DNA from: Streptomyces viridochromogenes
Lineage (GTDB): Bacteria > Actinomycetota > Actinomycetes > Streptomycetales > Streptomycetaceae
NCBI RefSeq assembly: GCF_001270495.1
Contig: NZ_LGUR01000212.1
Span: 11,739-75,738, forward strand
Direction: 5' to 3'
DNA: 64,000 nucleotides
A model generated the notes under the pieces. It was not told where the DNA came from, made no database searches, and was given only the letters and a program-made list of their open reading frames with translations. This document shows positions 17,565 through 25,852 of the stretch, one piece after another. How positions within the stretch are numbered: position 1 is the first letter of the stretch; every line of letters starts with the position of its first letter. Both the position numbers and the translations under genes were made by a program.

Positions 17565-18524
17565 CTAGGAGTCGACCCAGCCGTTCACCAGCCACATCTG
17601 GTCGATGAGGGCGTCGCACTGGTTGCCCTGCTCACAGGACACCTTGATCGTGTTGGTGCCCTTGTTGAGCTGGATCCAGTTGTACGTCTTCGTCCAGCCC
17701 TTCTCGTAGTCGCCCTCAGGACCCTTGGCGTAGTTCTTGAGGTTGACCGGCGAGGTGGACGGCGTGCCGTTGACCGTCAGGGTGGCGTTGCCGTCCTTGC
17801 CGGGAACGCTGAAGCCGACGTAGACCGTGTACTTGCCGCTCTTCGGGATCCCGTTCACGGACCAAGTCACCGACGAGCCGACCTGGTTGAAGCCGGTGAC
17901 ATAGACGCCGCCGTCCGCCTGGGCGCCCTTGACGTCGGACGCGGTGGTGGCGCCGCCGGCGAGGGCGAGGGCCTTGGCGTCGATCGTCGGCAGGTCGTCC
18001 TGGGCCGCCTGGCTGTTGCTGTTCGAGGGGCTGGGCGCGCTGCTCTGCTGGGACTGCGTCGGCGTCGAGCCGGCCTCGCTGCCCTTGTCCCCCGGGTCGT
18101 CGTCACCGCCCAGCATCGCGACGCTGATGCCGATCACGACCGCAGCGACGACGGCGATCGCGCCGATCAGCAGGCCCTTGGTGTTGGGGCCGCCGCCACG
18201 GCCGCCGGACCCGCTGCCGCCGCTGTACGCCGGCTGCTGCTGAGCCGTCTGCGCCCCGCCGGGGTGCGTCTCCGGCGCCGCGTAGTGCGCGTTCGGCTGG
18301 CCGTACGCGCCCTGCTGTTGCGGTATCTGGCCGTAGGGCGACGCCGCCTGCTGCTGGCCGTACTGGCGCTGGCCGACCGCGCGCACCCGGTTGACCGAGC
18401 CCGGGTAGCCGTAGCCCCCGCCCCCGGAGGGCGGCTGGGCGCCGTTGGCCTGCCCGTCGGCGTAGAGGTAGCCGAACGGGTCGTCGTCCTCGGGCGTACT
18501 GGCGCCGTTGTTGCCGGACGTCAT
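17565..18524 (-). CDS. Membrane-anchored carbohydrate-binding-module protein
   Basis: A 319-aa type II membrane protein. Residues 1-110 are a Gln/Gly/Tyr-rich cytosolic tail, followed by one transmembrane helix (about 115-140: GLLIGAIAVVAAVVIGISVA), a Ser/Thr-rich linker, and an outer C-terminal domain of about 130 aa ending in LIDQMWLVNGWVDS. The outer domain has the jelly-roll look of a CBM6/CBM35-type module (NGIPKSGKYTVYVGFSVPG, WNTIKV-like strand NKGTNTIKVSC) with a Cys pair near its end. It probably binds cell-wall or extracellular polysaccharide. No catalytic domain is present. Confidence 0.75.
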   Translation of the reverse strand: MTSGNNGASTPEDDDPFGYLYADGQANGAQPPSGGGGYGYPGSVNRVRAVGQRQYGQQQAASPYGQIPQQQGAYGQPNAHYAAPETHPGGAQTAQQQPAYSGGSGSGGRGGGPNTKGLLIGAIAVVAAVVIGISVAMLGGDDDPGDKGSEAGSTPTQSQQSSAPSPSNSNSQAAQDDLPTIDAKALALAGGATTASDVKGAQADGGVYVTGFNQVGSSVTWSVNGIPKSGKYTVYVGFSVPGKDGNATLTVNGTPSTSPVNLKNYAKGPEGDYEKGWTKTYNWIQLNKGTNTIKVSCEQGNQCDALIDQMWLVNGWVDS

Positions 18525-18644
18525 CCCTTGGTACTCCTCACCAGGTGCGGGCGGATGCGATGCGTGGGGTCAGAATGGCGAGCCTACCCGCTCCTGCTGA
18601 CCCAAACGGGTGACTCGGATCGCATCAGCTCGCTGACCTGGGAG

Positions 18645-20345
18645 TTACCCGGCGCGTCTGTGCTGTTTGGGACGAGATCGTTTCTCTACGTACATCCGCT
18701 CGTCAGCGGACTTCAACACTTCGTCCGCGGTCATCCCGCAGTGTGCCCACCCGATACCGAAGCTGGCGCCGACCCGTACGGCCCGCCCTTCGGCCCGGAT
18801 CGGCTGGATGATCTCGTTACGCAGACGTACGGCGAGGTCCTGGGCGTCGGCCCGGCCCAGTCCGTCGGCGAGGATCACGAACTCGTCGCCGCCGAGCCGG
18901 GCGACGGTGTCGCCGTCACGGACGCCACGCGACAGCCGCCCGGCGACCTCGATGAGCACCGCGTCACCCGCGTTGTGCCCGAACCGGTCGTTGATCGACT
19001 TGAAGCCGTCGAGGTCGCAGAAGAGCACCGCGAGCCCCTTGGCGCCGTCGTCCCGCTCGCCCTCGGCCGGGGCCACGGTGTGGACGTGGTGGTCGTAGGC
19101 GTCGAACGCCGCCACGGCGGGCCGGAAGTCGAAGCCGTGGCCGTTGGCGTCGTAGGCGGGGTGGCCGTAGGCCGCGTCGAGCGAGTCGACCGACTCCAGA
19201 GTGCCGAGGGGGGTCCCGCCCCGCGCGGAGTCGAGAGCCTGGGGGACCGACGAGCGCTGGCACAGCCGGGAGGAGAGGCGGGAGCGCAGCTCGGCGGAGT
19301 TCGGCAGGCCGGTGAGCGAGTCGTGGGAGGCGCGGTGGGCGAGCTGGAGCTCGCGGCGCTTGCGGTCCTCGATGTCCTCGACGTGGGTGAGCAGGAAGCG
19401 GGGGCCGTCGGCGGCATCGGCGACCACGCTGTTGCGCAGGGACACCCAGACGTACGTCCCGTCGCGCCGCCCGAGCCTGAGCTCCGCCCGTCCGCCCTCC
19501 GCCGAGGTCCGCAGCAGGGTGCCGATGTCCTCGGGGTGGACGAGGTCGGAGAAGGCGTAGCGACGCATCGCGGAGGCGGGGCGGCCGAGCAGGCGGCACA
19601 GGGCGTCGTTGGTGCGCAGGATCCGGCCGTGCTGGTCGCCGCCCATCTCGGCGATGGCCATGCCGGACGGGGCGTACTCGAAGGCCTGCCTGAAGCTTTC
19701 CTCACTCGCGCGCAGGGCCTGCTGCTCGCGTTCGAGCCTGACCAGCGCCCGCTGCATATTCGCGCGTAGACGTGCGTTGCTGATCGCGATGGCGGCCTGG
19801 AACGCGTACATCTGGAGCGCCTCGCGCCCCCACGCGCCCGGCAGCCGGCCGTTGCGCGGCCGGTCCACGGACAGGACCCCGATCAGCTCGCCGCACGCGC
19901 CGCCCTGGACGCCGGGCGTGTACATCGGCGCGAAGAGGCGGTCCGAGGGGTGCCACTCGTCCTCGAAGCGGGGCGCGGGGCCGTCGGTGTACCACTGCGG
20001 GACGTCGTCGTCGTCGAGGATCCAGCCCTCGGTGTGCGGGATGAAGACCAGGTCGCCCCAGTGCCGGCCCATGCTCAGCCGGCGTTCCCAGGAGTCGCGC
20101 GAACCGACGCGGCCGGTGATGAGGGCCTCGGCGGCGGGGTTGCCGGAGAAGGCGGCGACGACGAGATCGCCGTCGGGGCGTACGAGGTTGACGCACGCGA
20201 GCTCATAGCCGAGGCCGGTGACGACACCGTCGGCGACCGTCTGCAGCGTGTCCGCCAGGCTGCGGGCCGTGTTCATGTCAGCCATGACCTGGTGCAGTTG
20301 CCGCAGGGTCGCAAGGCGGACATACGGCTCCGACTCGGTCTCCAT
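18645..20345 (-). CDS. cdgB: Diguanylate cyclase CdgB (GAF-PAS-GGDEF)
   Basis: A 566-aa cytosolic c-di-GMP synthase. A GAF-like sensor (about residues 20-190) is followed by a PAS/PAC domain (about 210-330) and a GGDEF domain. The active-site motif is intact (ARLGGDEFVIL) and the inhibitory RxxD site, RDGD, lies exactly five residues before it, so product feedback is expected. There is no EAL domain and no membrane segment. Domain order and neighbourhood match S. coelicolor CdgB (SCO4281), which influences development through BldD. A perfect Crp-type palindrome lies 130 bp upstream. Between GAF and GGDEF a Gly/Asp-rich insert interrupts the cyclase domain. Confidence 0.92.
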   Translation of the reverse strand: METESEPYVRLATLRQLHQVMADMNTARSLADTLQTVADGVVTGLGYELACVNLVRPDGDLVVAAFSGNPAAEALITGRVGSRDSWERRLSMGRHWGDLVFIPHTEGWILDDDDVPQWYTDGPAPRFEDEWHPSDRLFAPMYTPGVQGGACGELIGVLSVDRPRNGRLPGAWGREALQMYAFQAAIAISNARLRANMQRALVRLEREQQALRASEESFRQAFEYAPSGMAIAEMGGDQHGRILRTNDALCRLLGRPASAMRRYAFSDLVHPEDIGTLLRTSAEGGRAELRLGRRDGTYVWVSLRNSVVADAADGPRFLLTHVEDIEDRKRRELQLAHRASHDSLTGLPNSAELRSRLSSRLCQRSSVPQALDSARGGTPLGTLESVDSLDAAYGHPAYDANGHGFDFRPAVAAFDAYDHHVHTVAPAEGERDDGAKGLAVLFCDLDGFKSINDRFGHNAGDAVLIEVAGRLSRGVRDGDTVARLGGDEFVILADGLGRADAQDLAVRLRNEIIQPIRAEGRAVRVGASFGIGWAHCGMTADEVLKSADERMYVEKRSRPKQHRRAG

Positions 20346-20475
20346 GCTCGCCCTCCCCCCGAGACCTCGCAGCGAATCAAGGGTGCTCTTCGGCGTATCT
20401 TCCTTGCTCGGTTCACCGCCACTGAATCACAGCGCGCTGCCCACTCGGTACACAGGGTCAACAATTAATGCCCCT

Positions 20476-20491
20476 TGTGACTCAAGTCACA
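20476..20491. promoter_or_regulatory. Crp-type site TGTGA-N6-TCACA upstream of cdgB
   Basis: TGTGACTCAAGTCACA is a full match to the CRP/FNR half-site pair TGTGA and TCACA with the canonical six-base spacer. It lies in the 339-bp gap between cdgB and the divergent flavin reductase gene, at -131 from the cdgB start. It could act on either gene. No other clear signal was seen in this gap. Confidence 0.65.
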
Positions 20492-20684
20492 GGTAAACGT
20501 GAACAATTGAGCGGAGTTTCTGCGGTTTTCCTGTGCGTTTACTGAACGCAAACTCTGTGTGCTTGTGGAGATGCCACGAAACCGTTCCGAACAGGCGCAC
20601 CGGCCCGTCCGTCCGTAGTCCTAGGACCCTTCTCGGGCGAAGGCCCGATGCCGGGTGTGCGGGTCCGACACTAGCGTTTTCGGC

Positions 20685-21284
20685 GTGCCGAACACTTCCC
20701 CGCCCGCGCCGCCCGTGACCGCCCCCCTCCCCGCCGCCCGCGGCGCCTGCGGGCATGCTGAGGGAGTGAGTAATGACGAGTTCCGTGCCGCCATGTCGCG
20801 GCTGGCCGCGGGTGTGGTCCTGGTGACCGCGCTGGAGCCGCCGCTGGACCCGGACGACCCGCACGCGCCGGCCGGCGAGGACGTCGGCATGACGGCCACG
20901 GCGTTCATGTCGGTGTCCCTGGACCCGCCATTGGTCCTGGTCAGCCTGCGCGAGGGGTCCCGCATGGACGACCTGCTCGCCGAGCAGCCCCTGTGGGCGG
21001 TCTCGGTCCTCACCGAGAGCCAGCGCCACATCGCCGGCCGCTTCGCCATGAAGGGCCGGGTCAGCGACCGCCTGCTGTTCGCCGACATCCCGTACGTCCG
21101 CGGCAGGGAATCCGGCGCCCCGCTGGTGGGCGGCGCCCTGGCCACCCTGGAGTGCCGCACCGAGCAGCGTGTCACGGCCGGCGACCACACCCTGGTGATC
21201 GGCCGCGTCCTGTCGGCGTCGCTGCCGAGCTCGGACGGAGGGCCGCTGACGTATTTCCGGGGGCGATACCGGCAGTTGGGTTGA
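20685..21284 (+). CDS. Flavin reductase-like FMN-binding protein
   Basis: A split-barrel flavoprotein of up to 199 aa. The conserved block GMTATAFMSVSLDPPLVLVS around the FMN site and the end GPLTYFRGRYRQLG are typical of NAD(P)H:flavin reductases that supply reduced flavin to monooxygenases. No monooxygenase is adjacent. The start is uncertain: GTG at 20685, GTG at 20655 or GTG at 20766 (VSNDEFRAAM), the last being where homology should begin; the residues before it are low-complexity Pro/Ala. It is divergent from cdgB. Confidence 0.75.
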   Translation: MPNTSPPAPPVTAPLPAARGACGHAEGVSNDEFRAAMSRLAAGVVLVTALEPPLDPDDPHAPAGEDVGMTATAFMSVSLDPPLVLVSLREGSRMDDLLAEQPLWAVSVLTESQRHIAGRFAMKGRVSDRLLFADIPYVRGRESGAPLVGGALATLECRTEQRVTAGDHTLVIGRVLSASLPSSDGGPLTYFRGRYRQLG

Positions 21285-21361
21285 ACACGGCCGCCGAGAA
21301 GGGCTCGGGGACCGGGCGAAAATCCGTGGCCGCCGAAGATCACTCGGCATACGGTCCCGGG

Positions 21362-21859
21362 ATGACATCGACTCCCGCACTCCGCCTTGAAAAGATCACA
21401 CCCGGAAACTTCGAGGCGGCGACCGGCATACGCGTCCGCCCCGAGCAGGAATTCGCGGTCTCCCCGGTGATGCAGTCCCTTGCCGAGGCATACGTGCATC
21501 CCGACGGCGTCGCCTGGCCCCGCCTGATCGTCGACGGCGACCGCCCGGTCGGCTTCCTGATGGCCTTTCTCGACATCGACTGGCGCGGCGACGGCACCCT
21601 CTTCCGCTCGGGCCTGTGGCGGCTGAACATCGCCGCCGGGGAACAGGGCCGCGGATACGGCCGGTTCGCGGTCGAGTCCGTGGCCGCGGAGATCCGCCGC
21701 CGCGGCGGCAAACAGCTCTACGTCACCTGGCATCCCGGCCCGAACGGGCCCGAGGGCTTCTACCTCGGGCTCGGCTTCCGCCCCAACGGCGAGACCAGCG
21801 AGGGCGAGACGGTGGGCGTGCTGGAACTGGAGCCGGAGCGGAAGCCGAGGCTGGACTAG
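21362..21859 (+). CDS. GNAT-family N-acetyltransferase
   Basis: A 165-aa acetyl-CoA-dependent transferase. The acetyl-CoA loop is visible as GEQGRGYGRFAVE near residue 100, followed by the beta5 segment KQLYVTWHPG and a C-terminal EGFYLGLGFRPNGE. The overall pattern resembles spermidine/spermine-type or BltD-like acetyltransferases, but the acceptor cannot be decided. TACGGT lies 6 bases before the ATG and no Shine-Dalgarno is present, so it may be leaderless. It is 77 bp downstream of the flavin reductase on the same strand. A G-rich tandem repeat begins at its stop codon. Confidence 0.8.
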   Translation: MTSTPALRLEKITPGNFEAATGIRVRPEQEFAVSPVMQSLAEAYVHPDGVAWPRLIVDGDRPVGFLMAFLDIDWRGDGTLFRSGLWRLNIAAGEQGRGYGRFAVESVAAEIRRRGGKQLYVTWHPGPNGPEGFYLGLGFRPNGETSEGETVGVLELEPERKPRLD

Positions 21860-21941
21860 GCGGAGCTGGACCAGGCGGAACAGGACCGGGCGGAACAGGA
21901 CCGGGCGGAGCGGGACGGGCGGAGCGGGACCGGGCGGGCGA
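21858..21941 (+). repeat. Tandem repeat GGCGGAACAGGACCG (about 15-16 bp)
   Basis: Five to six imperfect copies of a GGCGGA-x-C-x-GGACC unit fill the space between the convergent ends of the acetyltransferase and sigma-factor genes. The central two copies are nearly identical. It is non-coding in the reading of both genes. Confidence 0.65.
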
Positions 21942-22841
21942 CTAGGCCGGCCTGACGTCGAGCCGGGACAGCCGCTGGGGATCGGTCACGATGTCGATCA
22001 CGGCGATCCGATCCCGTACGAACGCAAACTTCAAAGCCCGTTCCACCCGCCCCCCGACGAGCACCAACACCGCCGTGGCACCGTCGACGAGCCCGGGTCG
22101 CGCGACCGCGGCGAGCGACCCGTAGGTCGCCGCACCCCGCGCCACCGCCGCCGCACCCGTGGCCACCCCGGCCTCGGTGCGCGCGATGACGTCCGGGTCC
22201 AGGACGTCGAGCAGCCCCTCGAAGTCCCCGTCCCGAGCGGCGGCGAGAAAGGCGTCCACGACCTCCCGCTGCCTGCGCGGCCTCGTCCGGCCGGCCCCGG
22301 GCACCTCGGCGCCCCGCACCCGACGCCGGGCACGACTGGCCAGCTGCCGCGCGGCGGTCGGCGTACGGTCCACGACGGCCCCGACCTCCTCGTACGGCAC
22401 TCCGAACAGATCGTGCAGCACGAACGCCAGCCGCTCGGCGGGCGTCAGGGTGTCCAGTACGACGAGCAGGGCGACGCCCACGGAGTCGGCGAGGAGGGCG
22501 TCCTGCTCTGGGTCGGTGCCGTCCGCGGACACGGATCCGCGGGCGGACCCGGGGACGGATGTGGAGGCGGCGGGACGGGGCATGGTGGCGTCGAGGGACT
22601 CCTCCGCGCGGGACTTGCGCGACCGGAGCATGTCCAGGCAGACCCGGCCGACGACCGTCGTCAGCCAGCCGCCGAGGTTGTCGACCCGGGTCGTATCGGC
22701 CCGGCTCACCCGGAACCACGCCTCCTGCACCGCGTCGTCGGCCTCGGCGGCCGAACCGAGCATGCGGTGGGCGACGGCGCGCAGGTGGGCGCGGTGCGCC
22801 TCGAAGCGCTGGGCAAGGAATTCGGATTCGGTGTCGCTCAT
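21942..22841 (-). CDS. ECF sigma factor with C-terminal SnoaL-like domain
   Basis: A 299-aa RNA polymerase sigma factor. Region 2 is residues about 10-85 (VAHRMLGSAAEADDAVQEAW; GWLTTVVGRVCLDMLRSRK) and region 4 about 125-185 (ERLAFVLHDLFGVPYEEVGA; a helix-turn-helix with PTAARQLASRARRRVR). The last about 105 residues form a NTF2/SnoaL-like extension, as in the SigJ/ECF41-like groups where this domain modulates activity in place of an anti-sigma factor. No anti-sigma gene is adjacent. The COE-type partner gene usual for ECF41 is also absent. The target regulon is unknown. Confidence 0.88.
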   Translation of the reverse strand: MSDTESEFLAQRFEAHRAHLRAVAHRMLGSAAEADDAVQEAWFRVSRADTTRVDNLGGWLTTVVGRVCLDMLRSRKSRAEESLDATMPRPAASTSVPGSARGSVSADGTDPEQDALLADSVGVALLVVLDTLTPAERLAFVLHDLFGVPYEEVGAVVDRTPTAARQLASRARRRVRGAEVPGAGRTRPRRQREVVDAFLAAARDGDFEGLLDVLDPDVIARTEAGVATGAAAVARGAATYGSLAAVARPGLVDGATAVLVLVGGRVERALKFAFVRDRIAVIDIVTDPQRLSRLDVRPA

Positions 22842-23041
22842 TCGTCGTCACAGCCTCTCGACACGGGCCCGTGGTGATGCGGTCGGTGACTTGACGGATC
22901 ACGGAGCGGCGATGTGACAGACAGACACCCACCGCGCGCACGGCCCCTGCCCACGGAGCAACCGCGGGCAGGGGCCGGAATGCGATGGGACCGGAATGCG
23001 GGGGGACCGGAGCGGACTGGGGCGTTGCCGCGCGCGGACGG

Positions 23042-23332
23042 TCAGTTCGGGCAGCCCGGTACGGCTCCCACGGGGCGGCAGTTGTTCGGGACGTTGAAGA
23101 GGACAGCGCTGGAGGCGAGGGAGACCTGCGAGCCGGACCCTTCGTAGATGCCGCCGCCCTGGAGCGGGCCGAACGCGGTGTTGCCGGTCACCGCGCTGAA
23201 CCGCACGGTCGCCACTCCCGGCGACGTGGATCCGCCCGAGGGGCGTCCGGCGGCGACGACCGCCCCCGTCCTCAAGGCGGCCCTACCAGCGAAAACCGGA
23301 GTCACGGCACCGCGCCAAGCGGGCTGCTCCAA
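23042..23332 (-). pseudogene. Remnant of a right-handed beta-helix surface protein
   Basis: Only the last coil of a Chlamydia-Pmp-like/beta-helix protein can be read: FSAVTGNTAFGPLQGGGIYE, then VSLASSAVLFN and the ending NNCRPVGAVPGCPN, a usual C-terminal signature of secreted streptomycete beta-helix proteins. The about 40 residues before it do not resemble the family, and no signal peptide or earlier coils exist. There is no ribosome site. I read it as a 3' fragment left by deletion. Confidence 0.65.
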
Positions 23333-23404
23333 CCAGTCACCGGATCCACCCGTCCGGCCCTCCGAGCACGCCGGGCAACTCCCCCGGCCCGGCCCGAGGG
23401 ATGC

Positions 23405-23842
23405 CTAGGCCCAGCCCCGCCCGGACCGCCCCCGCTTGGTCTCCGAGCGCTGCTTCTTCACCCGCAGGCGGCGCTCGTTGATCCCCCGGGGAATGCGGGT
23501 CGGCTTGCGCGGCTTGGGAGGCGGCGCCGTCGCCTCGGCCAGGAGCGCCGCGAGGCGTACGGCGGCGGTCTCGCGGTTGCGCCACTGGGAGCGGTGCTCG
23601 GAGGAGCGGACGGTGATGACGCCGTCGACGAGGCGGGACGCCAGCCGCTGGAGGGCCCGCTGCTTCCACACGTCGGGCAGCGCCGCGGTGCTCGCGAGGT
23701 CGAAGCGCAGCTCCACCTGCGAGTCACTGGTGTTCACGTGCTGGCCGCCCGGGCCGCTCGACCGCGAGAAACGCCACATGAGCTCGGCCTCGGGCAGGGA
23801 GACGGAGCCGCGGATGACGTAGGGACCAGACATGTCCTCCAT
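23405..23842 (-). CDS. arfB: Peptidyl-tRNA hydrolase ArfB (RF-like, YaeJ family)
   Basis: A 145-aa ribosome-rescue factor that frees stalled ribosomes by hydrolysing peptidyl-tRNA. The catalytic GGQ is in SRSSGPGGQHVNTSDSQVEL near residue 33, and the tail is very basic (RVKKQRSETKRGRSGR), as needed to enter the empty mRNA channel. It lacks the codon-recognition domains of RF1/RF2. The start could also be Met4 (23833). It stands alone between the beta-helix remnant and terD. Confidence 0.9.
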   Translation of the reverse strand: MEDMSGPYVIRGSVSLPEAELMWRFSRSSGPGGQHVNTSDSQVELRFDLASTAALPDVWKQRALQRLASRLVDGVITVRSSEHRSQWRNRETAAVRLAALLAEATAPPPKPRKPTRIPRGINERRLRVKKQRSETKRGRSGRGWA

Positions 23843-24011
23843 GTTCCCTGTCCTGTCCGGTCCACGTCACGCGAATATCGCCGTGTGTGGCCTACGAGTG
23901 CTCTTTGGCAAAGAAAGTAAAGACACCTGGAACCTGAGGTACCCCTCTCCACGTTCATACGGGTAGCTGTAGCTTCTAGCCGTACCGCAACGAGGGAAGG
24001 GACTCCCAACA

Positions 24012-24587
24012 ATGGCTGTAAGCCTGTCCAAGGGTGGCAACGTCTCGCTCACCAAGGAGGCTCCGGGCCTGACCGCCGTCACCGTGGGCCTCGGCTGGGA
24101 CGTCCGCACCACCACCGGCACGGACTTCGACCTCGACGCCTCGGCGATCGCGGTCAACCCCACGGGCAAGGTCTACTCGGACGCCCACTTCGTCTTCTTC
24201 AACAACAAGCAGACCCCGGACAGCACCATCGTCCACACCGGTGACAACCGCACCGGCGAGGGCGCGGGCGACGACGAGGCGATCAACGTCAACCTCGCCG
24301 GCCTCCCGGCCGACGTCGACAAGATCGTCTTCCCGGTCTCGATCTACGACGCGGAGAACCGCTCGCAGAACTTCGGCCAGGTCCGCAACGCCTACATCCG
24401 GATCGTCAACCAGGCCGGCGGCGCCGAGATCGCCCGCTACGACCTCTCCGAGGACGCGGCCACCGAGACCGCCATGGTCTTCGGCGAGCTCTACCGCAAC
24501 GGCGCCGAGTGGAAGTTCCGCGCGGTCGGCCAGGGCTACGCCTCGGGCCTCGTGGGCATCGCGCAGGACTTCGGCGTGAACGTCTGA
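24012..24587 (+). CDS. terD: TerD-family calcium-binding stress protein
   Basis: A 191-aa cytosolic protein of the tellurium-resistance TerD family. The start [20 protein letters not shown], the acidic calcium-binding loops ([11 protein letters not shown] near residue 38; [15 protein letters not shown] near 78) and [18 protein letters not shown] are typical. Streptomycete TerD proteins bind Ca2+ and affect differentiation and stress response, but the mechanism is unknown. GGGAAGGGA precedes the ATG at good distance. No terABC genes are nearby; it is a stand-alone copy followed by a strong double terminator. Confidence 0.93.
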   Translation: MAVSLSKGGNVSLTKEAPGLTAVTVGLGWDVRTTTGTDFDLDASAIAVNPTGKVYSDAHFVFFNNKQTPDSTIVHTGDNRTGEGAGDDEAINVNLAGLPADVDKIVFPVSIYDAENRSQNFGQVRNAYIRIVNQAGGAEIARYDLSEDAATETAMVFGELYRNGAEWKFRAVGQGYASGLVGIAQDFGVNV

Positions 24588-24607
24588 CGGACGCCGCGCT
24601 GCCCTGC

Positions 24608-24676
24608 GTGCAGGGCATGCAAGGCATTCAGGTCATGCCCTGCACCGGAACCCCTGGCTTCGGCCGGGGGTTCCGG
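24608..24676 (+). terminator. Double terminator of terD
   Basis: Two hairpins in a row: GTGCAGGGCATG with CATGCCCTGCAC (12-bp stem), then CGGAACCCCTGGC-TTCG-GCCGGGGGTTCCG (13-bp stem with a UUCG loop). Both lie within 90 bp of the terD stop. Confidence 0.8.
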
Positions 24677-24751
24677 CGTTCCAGCCTTCCGGGGCCCTGC
24701 GTTCCGGGGGCCCGGGCCCCTCGGTCGAGGGCTTCGATTAGGTTGCCCCAC

Positions 24752-25315
24752 ATGATCCTTGAGCCCCTCCCTCTCACCTCCGACCACGACCTCCCGGCCC
24801 CGCTCCTCACCGAACTCACCGCGCTCTACGCCTCCAACCGCGACTTCCACGCACTCAGCGGCGACTTCCCGGACCCGGACGACGTCCGCCCGGAGCAGGT
24901 GGCCGCGGCACTGGCCGAGGAGTTGCAGGTCCCCGGGGCGGAGGTGCTGCTCGCGCGCAGCGCCGGACAGCTGGTCGGGGTCGTGATCACGCTGACCCGG
25001 CACCCGGACCCGTCCGACCCGGACCCGTGGATCGGGCTCCTGATGGTGGACGCGGGCGCGCAACGCCAAGGGCACGGAGGCCGGTTGGCCTCGCTCGTCG
25101 AGGACCGCTTCCGCGCGGCGGACCGCACCGCCGTACGCCTCGCCGTCCTCGACAACAACCCCGCGGCCCTCGCCTTCTGGACGGCCCTCGGCTACGAGAC
25201 CATCGCCTACGGGCGGGACCGCCAGCTCGACCGCCCCTGCACGGTCCTGCGCAAGCCGCTCATCACGCCGCCGACCACGCCACCGGCCTCCCCACCTGGC
25301 GCCGAGGGCGCCTGA
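24752..25315 (+). CDS. GNAT-family N-acetyltransferase
   Basis: A 187-aa acetyltransferase. The acetyl-CoA motif is visible as DAGAQRQGHGGRLASLVEDR near residue 95, followed by VRLAVLDNNPAALAFWTALG, the usual GNAT C-terminal half that points to small-molecule or protein N-terminus acetylation. The tail is Pro-rich. TAGGTT lies 7 bases before the ATG with no ribosome site, exactly as in otsA, so the message is probably leaderless. It is unrelated in sequence to the acetyltransferase at 21362. The substrate is unknown. Confidence 0.82.
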   Translation: MILEPLPLTSDHDLPAPLLTELTALYASNRDFHALSGDFPDPDDVRPEQVAAALAEELQVPGAEVLLARSAGQLVGVVITLTRHPDPSDPDPWIGLLMVDAGAQRQGHGGRLASLVEDRFRAADRTAVRLAVLDNNPAALAFWTALGYETIAYGRDRQLDRPCTVLRKPLITPPTTPPASPPGAEGA

Positions 25316-25399
25316 ACGAGCCCGCCGGCACCGCGACCCGGCCGACCGCACCCGGCAGGAACGCCAGCACTGACACCGGCACCGGCGCCCCCGCGGTCA

Positions 25400-25846
25400 G
25401 GGAGCTACGCGGCGATGTTCCCGAGCCTGCTCGTCCTCGGACTCGCCTTCTGCCTGGCGTGCGGCCCGCTGACCATCACAGCGACGGACGGGGCCGCCAG
25501 AGGAGGAGCAGGGCCTCGCGGGCGGTCTCCTCCACACGGCTGCACGGCCTTCCAGTTCGGTGCCGCCCTCGGCCTCACCGCCGCGACCGCCGTCAGTACG
25601 GCCGCCACCCACGCCGCCGCCCCCGCCGCGCTGCTCGACGGCTACCGGGCGGGCCAGGTCGTCCCGTTCGTCGCGGCCGCCCTCGACGCCCTCATCAGCG
25701 CCTTCGGCCTGCGCAGACGGACCGGCGGCACCCGGCACGACGGCACACGACTCGACGGCACCCGGCCCGACCCGACGGAAGCCGCCCCCGAGGCGGTCGA
25801 CATCCCCCGGGCGGTCGACATCCCAGGCACCCCCGCCTCCCGTTGA
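25400..25846 (+). pseudogene. 3' remnant of an EmrB/QacA MFS exporter, frameshifted
   Basis: The frame starting at 25415 reads MFPSLLVLGLAFCLACGPLT and later FQFGAALGLTAATAVSTAAT and FVAAALDALISAFGLRRR, which are the last helices of a DHA2 exporter. In between (25505-25545) this frame reads an Arg/Pro-rich nonsense, whereas another frame reads EEEQGLAGGLLHTAA, the expected conserved stretch. So two compensating indels separate the homologous parts. The N-terminal 300 or more residues are absent. It is a decayed, non-functional gene. Confidence 0.75.
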
Positions 25847-25852
25847 CCGCCG

